From Nocardioides pocheonensis (GTDB taxonomy: Bacteria > Actinomycetota > Actinomycetes > Propionibacteriales > Nocardioidaceae): 64,000 bases of DNA. The stretch lies in the NCBI RefSeq assembly GCF_003725535.1, contig NZ_RJSF01000019.1, positions 212,514 through 276,513 on the forward strand, written 5' to 3'. This document shows positions 17,372 to 24,170 of the stretch, in pieces (the stretch's first letter is position 1; the number at the start of each line of letters is the position of its first letter). Position numbers and translations under genes: made by a program. Below the pieces are notes generated by a model. It saw only the letters and a program-made list of their open reading frames with translations, searched no databases and was not told the origin of the DNA.

Positions 17372-18403
17372 TCACGCCGCGCCGGCGGGCAGTGGCTCCG
17401 CCGGGCTCACCGGCGGGATGTGATGGGTCGAGAGCCGCTTGCGGAACACCCAGTACGTCCAGGCCTGGTAGGCCAGGACGACCGGCGTGAAGATCACCGC
17501 GACCCAGGTCATCACCGTCAGGGTGTAGCCGGTGGCCGACGCGCTCGTCGTCGTCAGGGAGTACGCCGCCGAGGTGGTCGAGGGCATCACGTCCGGGAAG
17601 AGCGCGAAGAACAGCCCGGCCACCGCAAGGGCGATGGTCGCGAAGGTGCCGATGAACGCCCAGCCCTCCCGACCCTTCCACGCCGCGCCGATCGCACCGA
17701 CGAGCGCGAGTGCCGCGAGCACGAACGCGACGCCGGAGGACACCGACCCGGTCTTGGCCTGGGCCCAGACCAGGAAGACCACCGCCACCACCGCGGCCGC
17801 GAGCCCGAGCCGCACCGAGAGCGCGCCGGCACGGTGCCGGATCTCGCCGTCGGTCTTGAGCGCGATGAACATCGCGCCGTGCGTCGCGAACAGCAGCAGG
17901 GTGACCACGCCGCCGAGCAGTCCGAACGGGTTCAGCAGCGTGAACAGGTTGCCGGTGAACTCCTTGTCGCCGTTGATCGGGACGCCCGCCACGATGTTGG
18001 CGAACGCGACGCCCCACAGCAGCGCCGGGACGAAGGAGCCGATGACCAGGCTGAGGTCCCAGTTGCGCCGCCAGACGTCGTCGTCCTTCTTCGCGCGGTA
18101 CTCGAAGGCGAGGTTGCGCACGATCAGGGCGACGAGGATCAGCAGCAGTGGCAGGTAGAACCCGCTGAACAACGTGGCGTACCACTCGGGGAACGCCGCG
18201 AACGTGGCGCCACCGGCGACCAGCACCCACACCTCGTTGCCGTCCCAGAGCGGGCCGACGGTGTTGTAGAGCACGCGACGCTCGGTGTCGTTCCTGGGCA
18301 CGACCGGCAGCAGCATGCCGACGCCGAAGTCGAAGCCCTCGAGGGTGAAGTAGCCGATCCAGAGGACGGCGATGAGCGCGAACCAGACAGTCGTGAGTTC
18401 CAT
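17372..18403 (-). CDS. cydB: Cytochrome bd ubiquinol oxidase subunit II
   Basis: 343 residues, about eight to nine transmembrane helices. Opens with MELTTVWFALIAVLWIGYF and continues with the CydB signature LEGFDFGVGMLLP, then VGPLWDGNEVWVLVAGGATF. With CydA it forms the bd-type terminal oxidase that reduces oxygen with high affinity, without proton pumping. The ATG lies 16 bases after cydA with AGAGAGGA upstream. The C-terminus LAYQAWTYWVFRKRL is canonical. Confidence 0.96.
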   Translation of the reverse strand: MELTTVWFALIAVLWIGYFTLEGFDFGVGMLLPVVPRNDTERRVLYNTVGPLWDGNEVWVLVAGGATFAAFPEWYATLFSGFYLPLLLILVALIVRNLAFEYRAKKDDDVWRRNWDLSLVIGSFVPALLWGVAFANIVAGVPINGDKEFTGNLFTLLNPFGLLGGVVTLLLFATHGAMFIALKTDGEIRHRAGALSVRLGLAAAVVAVVFLVWAQAKTGSVSSGVAFVLAALALVGAIGAAWKGREGWAFIGTFATIALAVAGLFFALFPDVMPSTTSAAYSLTTTSASATGYTLTVMTWVAVIFTPVVLAYQAWTYWVFRKRLSTHHIPPVSPAEPLPAGAA

Positions 18404-18419
18404 GTCTCTTCGTCCTCTC

Positions 18420-19868
18420 TCAGTAGGCGAACGCCAGCGGGCGGTCTTCGTCGGACGTGTGGTCGGGTGGCGCCTCGTACGCCGGGGCGCCGAGCTTGAT
18501 GTAGCGCCACATCAGGCCGAACTCGACGACCGCCAGCACGGCGTACAGGGAGGTCAGCACGATGACGGAGACCCAGGCGTCGAAGACCGAGACGCCGGGG
18601 GAGACGCCCTGGGCCGTGGTCATCAGGCCGAAGACCACCCACGGCTGCCGGCCCATCTCGGTGAACATCCAGCCCCAGGCGTTGCCGAGGATCATCGCGA
18701 TCGGCAGCAGGATGGCCAGGCGGGGCCACCAGGCACCCGTCGGACGGCCCCCGTTGCGCGTGACCAGCAGGATCAGCGCGGCACCGGCCGCGGCGAACAC
18801 GCCGAGCCCGATCATGAAGCGGAAGGACCAGTAGGTCACCGGGATGATCGGGGTGTAGTCACCGGGGCTGTAGTACTTGTTGCCCGGGTCCTGGCCGTAC
18901 TTGGCCTGGTACTCCTCGCGGAGCTGGTTGATGCCCTTGACCTCGCTGTTCGGCGAGCCCGTGGCCAAGAAGGAGAGCAGCTTGGGCACCTTGATCGCGA
19001 ACTTCTCCTGGGTGCCGTCGGGCGTGCCGATGGTCAACAGGGAGAAGGAGGCGCCCGACTCCGTCTCGTAGAGGCCCTCCGCAGCCGCCATCTTCATCGG
19101 CTGGACCTCGGTCATGATCTTGCCCTGGACGTCACCGCTGATCGCCACGCCCAGCCCGGCGACCAGCGTGACCGCCGCACCGATCCGGACCGCCCGCAGG
19201 TACAGCGGGGCGTCGTCCTCGGGCGCCGCGACCGCGCGGCGCTGCTTGAGGTGGAGGTACGCCGCGACGCCGACCACGAAGGCGCCGGCGGTCATGTAGG
19301 CCGACAGCACGACGTGCGGGAACGTCACCAGCTGCACCTTGTTGAACATCACGGCCCAGAAGTCGTGGAGCTCGGCGCGCCCGGTCTTCGGGTTGTACTG
19401 GTAGCCGACCGGGTGCTGCATCCAGGAGTTCGCCGCGAGGATGAAGTAGGCGGAGAACAGCGTGCCGATGTGGACCAGCCAGATCGTCGCCGCGTGCAGC
19501 TTCGGTGGCAGCTTCCCCCACCCGAAGATCCACAGCCCGAGGAAGGTGGACTCCAGGAAGAAGGCCAGAAGTCCCTCGATGGCCAGCGGCGCGCCGAAGA
19601 TGTCACCGACGAAGCGGGAGTAGTCCGACCAGTTCATGCCGAACTGGAACTCCTGCACGATGCCGGTGACGACACCGATCGCGAAGTTGATCAGGAAGAG
19701 CTTGCCGAAGAACTTCGTGAGTCGGAGGTACTCCTCGCGTCCGCTGCGGACCCAGGCAGTCTGAAAACCCGCCACCATGGCGCTGAGGCCGATGGTGACG
19801 GGGACGAACAGGAAGTGGTAGACGGTCGTGATGCCGAACTGCCAACGTGCGATGTCGGTGACATCCAT
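18420..19868 (-). CDS. cydA: Cytochrome bd ubiquinol oxidase subunit I
   Basis: 482 residues carrying the three haems (b558, b595, d) and the quinol site. It starts MDVTDIARWQFGITTVYHFLFVPVT, whose histidine is the N-terminal haem ligand region. MGRQPWVVFGLMTT is the invariant GRQPW motif. The periplasmic quinol loop (about residues 255-325, around LLSFLATGSPNSEVKGIN) is of the short Q-loop class. A GGGAG site precedes the ATG by about 10 bases. The 17-bp palindrome at 19900-19916 lies 31 bases upstream and matches the operator before blaI. Confidence 0.96.
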   Translation of the reverse strand: MDVTDIARWQFGITTVYHFLFVPVTIGLSAMVAGFQTAWVRSGREEYLRLTKFFGKLFLINFAIGVVTGIVQEFQFGMNWSDYSRFVGDIFGAPLAIEGLLAFFLESTFLGLWIFGWGKLPPKLHAATIWLVHIGTLFSAYFILAANSWMQHPVGYQYNPKTGRAELHDFWAVMFNKVQLVTFPHVVLSAYMTAGAFVVGVAAYLHLKQRRAVAAPEDDAPLYLRAVRIGAAVTLVAGLGVAISGDVQGKIMTEVQPMKMAAAEGLYETESGASFSLLTIGTPDGTQEKFAIKVPKLLSFLATGSPNSEVKGINQLREEYQAKYGQDPGNKYYSPGDYTPIIPVTYWSFRFMIGLGVFAAAGAALILLVTRNGGRPTGAWWPRLAILLPIAMILGNAWGWMFTEMGRQPWVVFGLMTTAQGVSPGVSVFDAWVSVIVLTSLYAVLAVVEFGLMWRYIKLGAPAYEAPPDHTSDEDRPLAFAY

Positions 19869-19899
19869 GGGTGCGTGCTCCCATCCAGAGCGAACGATC

Positions 19900-19916
19900 T
19901 CCTACACAACGTAGTA
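19900..19916 (-). promoter_or_regulatory. Candidate BlaI-type operator in the cydA promoter
   Basis: On the minus strand this reads TACTACGTTGTGTAGGA. It matches 14 of 17 bases of the palindrome TACTACGTCGGGTAGTA before blaI (22674-22690), with the same 6-5-6 half-site layout. BlaI/MecI-family repressors are known to bind TACTAC/GTAGTA-type dyads. It sits where the cydA core promoter is expected, so binding would repress the operon. Confidence 0.6.
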
Positions 19917-19982
19917 GATGGTACGACACCGCCGCCGGGCCGCGGAGGGGACAAGGTCCCCGGGGTGCGGGACAGTGGTCCC

Positions 19983-20492
19983 ATGGACATCGGTGCCTTG
20001 TTGTCAGACTCGCTCGGACGCGTCCGCGACCAGGTCCCGGAGGTGGTCCGCGGACTCGACGTCGACCAGCTCGCCTGGCGTCCCGACGAGGGCGCGAACT
20101 CCCTGGCCTGGCTGGTCTGGCACCTCACCCGCATCGAGGACGACCACGTCGCCGAGGTGGCCGGCACCGAGCAGGTGTGGACGGCGTCGGGCTGGTACGA
20201 CCGGTTCGCGCTGCCCTTCCCACCGCAGGTCCACGGCTGGGGCCAGAGCGAGGACGAGGTGGCTCAGGTGCGGGTCACCGCGGAGCTGCTGACCGGCTAC
20301 CACGCCGCGACCGCCGAGCGCGCGATCGAGTACGTCGAGACGCTCACCCCGGACGACCTGGACCGGGTGGTCGACGAACGCTGGGACCCCCCGGTCACCC
20401 TCGGCGTGCGCCTGGTCAGTGTCGTGTGCGAGGTCAACCAGCACGTGGGGCAGGCGGCGTACCTGCGCGGGCTGATCGAGCGGCGGCGCTAG
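19983..20492 (+). CDS. DinB-like (DUF664) family protein
   Basis: 169 residues with the four-helix DinB/YfiT-like fold. This is a metal-dependent family that includes mycothiol- and bacillithiol-dependent transferases and is unrelated to DNA polymerase IV. Helix one contains NSLAWLVWHLTRIEDDH, with a conserved histidine; a later helix has CEVNQHVGQAAYLRGLIE, with the second histidine. Actinobacterial members of this DUF664 group are often single-domain. The ATG starts MDIGALLSDSLGRVRDQ; the longer frame upstream is antisense to cydA. Substrate unknown. Confidence 0.82.
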   Translation: MDIGALLSDSLGRVRDQVPEVVRGLDVDQLAWRPDEGANSLAWLVWHLTRIEDDHVAEVAGTEQVWTASGWYDRFALPFPPQVHGWGQSEDEVAQVRVTAELLTGYHAATAERAIEYVETLTPDDLDRVVDERWDPPVTLGVRLVSVVCEVNQHVGQAAYLRGLIERRR

Positions 20493-20496
20493 CGGC

Positions 20497-21435
20497 TCAG
20501 GGGCGCGGCAGCGTGCTGATGCCGAACGCCGTGGTCATCGAGGCTGCCGTCGCCGCGTTGCGGAGGTAGGGCACGCCGGCGACGTCCTCGAGGAGCCGGG
20601 TCAGCGAGTAGTGGGTCAGCGGCGTGCCGACGACCTTGTGCTGCTGGTAGCGCGACGCGACCACGGTCAGCACCGTGTTGCCCTGGTGGTGGTCGTCCTC
20701 GTCCGCGGTGATCACGACGGCCAGCCGTCCCGACTGCCAGTCGGGCCCGGCCTGGATCCGCGTGATCTTCTTGCTGAGCCACGCGTCCGAGGTGGCCAGG
20801 GACGCGTCGTGGGCGTCGTGGACCAGGTTCGGGATCACCATGCCGACGTTGGGGAGCGTGCCGGCGTCGGCGTTCCTGCCGAGCGCACCAGCCATCACGT
20901 CGTACCGGCGGCAGGCGGTGCGGTCGGAGACGAAGTAGGTCCACGGGTTGTGCCGGACGGCGTACTCACCGGCGTTGGCGAGCGCGCAGCGCCGCGGCTG
21001 GGACTCGGCGTACACCTTCACGGTGCGGCCGGCGCGGCGGGCCTGGGACAGCACCGATGCGCCCCGCAGCCGGTGCGCCGCCGGCGGCCTGTCGTCGGTC
21101 ACGCCGAACGTCGAGCCGCCGAGGATCGCGAGGTAGTTCGGGAGCGAGGGGTGCGTGATCGCGGTGTAGTTGGTCGCGTAGGCGTACTGCTGGGCGAGAC
21201 CGTGGACGAACGGCATCGAGGACGTCATCTGGTCGAGCGAGTGGTTCTCGACCATGAACACCAGCACCTTGGTGATCGCCGGATTCGGCGGCGCCGTGCT
21301 CCCGGGGCGCGTGGCGCGTGGCGCCGCCGCAGCCCCGCCGCCGGCGGAGGTGAGCGCGGCCAGCACGGCCAGGGCGGCCACCAGGGCCACTGCGGACAGG
21401 TGCCTGCGGGTGCGCAGGTCAGGGCGATTGATCAC
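20497..21435 (-). CDS. Secreted phosphoesterase (alkaline-phosphatase fold, PF04185-like)
   Basis: 312 residues. An N-terminal signal sequence (basic RRH, then LSAVALVAALAVLAALTSAGG) indicates export. The mature part has VLVFMVENHSLDQM, ITHPSLPNYLAILGGSTFG and VITADEDDHHQGN, typical of the phospholipase C/acid phosphatase phosphoesterase family; the Glu-Asn near the start and the late Asp-Glu-Asp-Asp are the likely metal-site region. The GTG is chosen because GAGGAGG lies 5 bases upstream; the open frame begins 10 codons earlier. It is convergent with the DinB-like gene, 4 bases apart. Confidence 0.85.
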   Translation of the reverse strand: MINRPDLRTRRHLSAVALVAALAVLAALTSAGGGAAAAPRATRPGSTAPPNPAITKVLVFMVENHSLDQMTSSMPFVHGLAQQYAYATNYTAITHPSLPNYLAILGGSTFGVTDDRPPAAHRLRGASVLSQARRAGRTVKVYAESQPRRCALANAGEYAVRHNPWTYFVSDRTACRRYDVMAGALGRNADAGTLPNVGMVIPNLVHDAHDASLATSDAWLSKKITRIQAGPDWQSGRLAVVITADEDDHHQGNTVLTVVASRYQQHKVVGTPLTHYSLTRLLEDVAGVPYLRNAATAASMTTAFGISTLPRP

Positions 21436-21624
21436 GATTCCTCCTCGGGGCCCACAGCACATCATGCCGGGCGGTCACAACGGGGGAGGTTCGGGAAGTG
21501 GCGGGAGCCGGGAGCTCGACGGGGTCGCGCGGTCCGCTCCACGGACCTGTGCGCCCTGGCTGCCTGGAGGCATGCCGGTCCGAGCCGCCGGGTCGACCCG
21601 GAGCCAGGAGGGTCGAAGGCGCGT

Positions 21625-21843
21625 CTAGAGCCGGGACATCTTGCGGAACGGGCTGGGCACCCGGACCTTCTGCGAGCGGAAGTCGACGGTCACTGCCGCC
21701 GCCTCCACGTTCACGACCCGACCCATGCCGTAGGAGTCGTGGGAGACCAGGTCGTCCACCTCGAACTCCTCGATCACCGGCTCGGGCTCTGGCTGGAACG
21801 GGCTGCTGGCCAAGTGTCGACGCGGCCGTGCTGAGGTACTCAT
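21625..21843 (-). CDS. Small CarD/KOW-like conserved protein
   Basis: 72 residues. The core VDDLVSHDSYGMGRVVNVEAAAVTVDFRSQKVRVPSPFRKM resembles the small Tudor-like fold seen in CarD and KOW proteins, where V-x-H-x-x-Y/F-G-x-G-x-V is the fold signature. The N-terminal 25 residues are basic and proline-rich and probably disordered. A GGAGG motif lies about 12 bases upstream of the ATG. Function is unknown; RNA polymerase or RNA contact is only an inference from fold similarity. The enclosing longer frame is antisense to the next gene. Confidence 0.6.
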   Translation of the reverse strand: MSTSARPRRHLASSPFQPEPEPVIEEFEVDDLVSHDSYGMGRVVNVEAAAVTVDFRSQKVRVPSPFRKMSRL

Positions 21844-21975
21844 CACTGCCAGTATCCTCCTTCGCCGCCCGTACGCCGAACTGATGCCGGATCCTGGCGT
21901 GTGACCGTCGTCGCAGGGGGTGGCCGCGCGGGCGCGCGATCGGGCGGATCTGGGGGCTCGCGCCACAATGTGGGC

Positions 21976-22443
21976 ATGCCTCGGACCATTGCGACCAACA
22001 CGACCGTGGACCTCGACGGGCTGCTCGAGTTCGTCCGGTCGCGGCACCACCTGGTGCTCGTGACCCGGCGCTCCGACGGCTCGCCCCAGCTCTCGCCGGT
22101 GACCGGCGGGGTCGACGACAGCGGCCGGATCGTGATCGCGACGTATCCGGAGCGGGCGAAGACCGCCAACGCCCGGCGCAGGCCGGAGGTCTCGGTGCTG
22201 GTGCTGTCCGACGACTTCGACGGTCCCTGGGTGCAGGTCGACGGCACCTGCGAGGTCCTGGACGTGCCCGAGGCGGTCGAGCCGCTCGTGGAGTACTTCC
22301 GGAACATCTCCGGTGAGCACCCCGACTGGGACGAGTACCGGCGGGCGATGATCGACCAGGGCAAGTCGCTGCTGCGGATCACCCCGACCCGGTGGGGGCC
22401 GGTCGCGAGAGGTGGGTTCCCCCCGCGGCTCGCGGAGGGGTGA
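21976..22443 (+). CDS. PPOX-class F420-dependent oxidoreductase
   Basis: 155 residues of the split-barrel flavin/deazaflavin-binding fold. HHLVLVTRRSDGSPQLSPVTGGVDDSGRIVIATYPE is the classical PPOX core with the cofactor-phosphate-binding segment ERAKTANARR. The C-terminal FPPRL is typical of actinobacterial F420H2-dependent members. The reaction is probably reduction of an unsaturated or quinone-like substrate; the specific substrate is unknown. CACAAT, a weak -10, lies 6 bases before the ATG. Confidence 0.85.
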   Translation: MPRTIATNTTVDLDGLLEFVRSRHHLVLVTRRSDGSPQLSPVTGGVDDSGRIVIATYPERAKTANARRRPEVSVLVLSDDFDGPWVQVDGTCEVLDVPEAVEPLVEYFRNISGEHPDWDEYRRAMIDQGKSLLRITPTRWGPVARGGFPPRLAEG

Positions 22444-22455
22444 GGCCGCGGCGGG

Positions 22456-22614
22456 TCAGCGCCCGTCCGGCGGCGCCTGGTCGGGCTCCCACTCGGGCAT
22501 CGCGTCCGGACCGGGGTCGGGCTCCCCGCCCGGCTGTTCGCTCGGCTGCACGGCCGGGTCCCCGGACGGGACGACCTGGGGGTCCTCGACGGGCTCGTTC
22601 GGCGTGGTGGTCAT
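22456..22614 (-). CDS. Small acidic proline-rich protein
   Basis: 52 residues, dominated by Pro, Glu, Asp and Gly (MTTTPNEPVEDPQVVPSGD...PDQAPPDGR) and predicted to be disordered. It is divergent from blaI, with 84 bases between starts that include the blaI operator. No homology is recognised. The composition and the ATG make it plausible rather than certain. Confidence 0.45.
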   Translation of the reverse strand: MTTTPNEPVEDPQVVPSGDPAVQPSEQPGGEPDPGPDAMPEWEPDQAPPDGR

Positions 22615-22673
22615 CGCCGGGCGGTACCCGGCTCCCCGCTGCGCAGTCGCGGCGTACGCACTCGGCGCTCTGT

Positions 22674-22690
22674 TACTACGTCGGGTAGTA
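22674..22690 (+). promoter_or_regulatory. BlaI-type operator upstream of blaI
   Basis: TACTACGTCGGGTAGTA: a perfect 6-bp dyad (TACTAC/GTAGTA) with a 5-bp centre. It overlaps the -10 box TAGTAT of the blaI promoter, as expected of autorepression. The half-sites match the known BlaI/MecI recognition pattern. Confidence 0.8.
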
Positions 22691-22691
22691 T
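22686..22691 (+). promoter_or_regulatory. Putative -10 box of blaI (leaderless)
   Basis: TAGTAT lies 7 bases before the GTG start and is embedded in the right half of the BlaI operator. Confidence 0.6.
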
Positions 22692-22698
22692 CTGCGTC

Positions 22699-23097
22699 GT
22701 GCCCCGCCAGTCCCGCCTCGGAGACCTCGAGCGCAGCGTCATGGAGTCGCTGTGGGACGCCGGCGACGCGTGGCGCACCGTGCGCGAGGTGCACGACGTC
22801 CTCGCTCGCGACCGCGACATCGCCTACACGACCGTGATGACGGTGCTCGACCGGATGGCGCGCAAGGACCTCGTCGAGCGTGAGCGTGAAGGGCGCGCCT
22901 GGAGGTACCGGCCCTCGCAGAGCCGTGGCGCGATGACCGCGGAGGTGATGCGCCAGGCCCTCGGTGAGTTCGCCGAGGAGGCCAACGCGCGCGACCGGGC
23001 GGCCGCCCTGGTGGCCTTCGTCGGCGAGGCCACCGACGCCGACCGGCAGGCGCTGCGAGACGCCCTCGCCGCGCTGGAGCGTCGCAGCCGGGCATGA
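22699..23097 (+). CDS. blaI: BlaI/MecI/CopY-family winged-helix repressor
   Basis: 132 residues. LGDLERSVMESLWDAGD and IAYTTVMTVLDRMARKDLVERE are the winged-helix signature of BlaI repressors, and the C-terminal helical part is the dimerisation domain. It is predicted to bind the 17-bp dyad overlapping its own promoter and probably the similar site before cydA. It overlaps the M56 protease gene by four bases (ATGA), the BlaI/BlaR1 pairing seen in inducible resistance systems, though no beta-lactamase gene is present nearby. The GTG start is at leaderless distance from its -10 box. Confidence 0.93.
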   Translation: MPRQSRLGDLERSVMESLWDAGDAWRTVREVHDVLARDRDIAYTTVMTVLDRMARKDLVEREREGRAWRYRPSQSRGAMTAEVMRQALGEFAEEANARDRAAALVAFVGEATDADRQALRDALAALERRSRA

Positions 23098-23963
23098 CCA
23101 CCCTGGTGCTGGCGGCCCTGGCGGTGCTGCTCGCCGGCCCGGTTCCCTGGCTGATGACCCGGCTCCACGGGTTCCGGCGCACGCCGCGGGCGGCGATGGT
23201 GCTCTGGCAGGCGGTGGCGCTGGCCGGGGTGCTCTCCGCCCTGGGCGCGGGGCTGTCCCTGGTCACCGTGCAGCTGGTGGGGGAGCAGTCGGTCCGCTCG
23301 TACGCACTGTCGGCGATCCCGCTGTCGCTGACCGGCCTGGTCCTCGCGCGGCTGCTGCTCTCCGGCCACCGGGTCGGCACCGGTCTGCGTCAGCTGCGTC
23401 GACGGCACCGCCACCTCGTCGATCTGCTCGCCGAGGACCACGACGGGGTGCACGTGCTCGAGCACGAGGCGCCGACGGCGTACTGCGTGCCGGGCCTGCG
23501 TTCCCGCGTGGTGGTCAGCAGTGGCACGGTCTCCTCGCTCACCGACCGGCAGCTCGCCGCCGTGCTGAGCCACGAGCAGGCTCACGTGCGGGCCCGGCAC
23601 GACCTGGTTCTCGAGGGGTTCACCGTGCTCCAGGAGGCGTTCCCGAGGGTGGTCACCTCGAAGCAGGCGCTCGCCGAGGTCCAGCTGCTCGTGGAGGTGC
23701 TCGCCGACCGCGCAGCCCGACGGCGGCAGGGCGCGCACGCCCTGGTCTCGGCGTTCTCGGCGCTGCTGGACGGAGGCCTGGTCCAGGCACCCGAAGGTGC
23801 CGTGGCGGCCACGGGCAGCGACCTGCAGGTGCGGATCGGGCTGCTGCTCGACGACCACCGCCACCGGGTGCAGGCAGGCGTCCTGCTGCTGCTCGCCGCC
23901 GGGGTGCTGGTGCTGCCCACCCTGCTCGTCGTGCTGCCCTGGCTCCAGGGGCTTGCCGGCTGA
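23094..23963 (+). CDS. M56-family membrane metalloprotease (BlaR1-like, no sensor domain)
   Basis: 289 residues. Three hydrophobic helices (about 2-21, 35-62, 70-90) precede a zinc protease domain with HEQAH at 160-164 and the likely third ligand Glu201 in EVLADRAA. A final helix lies at about 262-285. Family members cleave their partner repressor when a signal arrives. Unlike BlaR1 there is no penicillin-binding sensor domain after the last helix, so the stimulus must be sensed otherwise. It is translationally coupled to blaI. Confidence 0.88.
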   Translation: MTTLVLAALAVLLAGPVPWLMTRLHGFRRTPRAAMVLWQAVALAGVLSALGAGLSLVTVQLVGEQSVRSYALSAIPLSLTGLVLARLLLSGHRVGTGLRQLRRRHRHLVDLLAEDHDGVHVLEHEAPTAYCVPGLRSRVVVSSGTVSSLTDRQLAAVLSHEQAHVRARHDLVLEGFTVLQEAFPRVVTSKQALAEVQLLVEVLADRAARRRQGAHALVSAFSALLDGGLVQAPEGAVAATGSDLQVRIGLLLDDHRHRVQAGVLLLLAAGVLVLPTLLVVLPWLQGLAG

Positions 23964-24033
23964 GAAAAATCGCTGGACGGAAATTGTGAGAACTGCTCCC
24001 GTCGTCAGGGCCGCTCACCTAGACTGGAGGTAG

Positions 24034-24067
24034 AGCCCCGATCGGTACCCGAGAGCCGGTCGGGGCT
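24034..24067. terminator. Hairpin between the M56 gene and ftsK
   Basis: AGCCCCGATCGG and, after a loop, CCGGTCGGGGCT form a 12-bp stem with one imperfect pair, followed by CCTT. The T-run is short, as in many actinobacterial terminators. It would end blaI-M56 transcription 70 bases after the stop. The surrounding 207 bases (23964-24170) hold no other recognisable feature besides the ftsK promoter. Confidence 0.6.
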
Positions 24068-24157
24068 CCTTCACGTCCTGGCACGGCGTCCTCACGCGGG
24101 CACGACACGGTCGGCGCACCGCGGCGTGTGACACGTGGGACTGGTGTGGCCATCCCG

Positions 24158-24163
24158 TACATT
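24158..24163 (+). promoter_or_regulatory. Putative -10 box of ftsK (leaderless)
   Basis: TACATT lies 7 bases before the ATG at 24171. Confidence 0.55.
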
Positions 24164-24170
24164 GCGGATC

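Noticed and set aside
19983-20492. Reading this DinB-family protein as a DNA polymerase
   Set aside because: The name DinB is shared, but this is the DUF664/YfiT four-helix family; the real polymerase is at 28410-29465.
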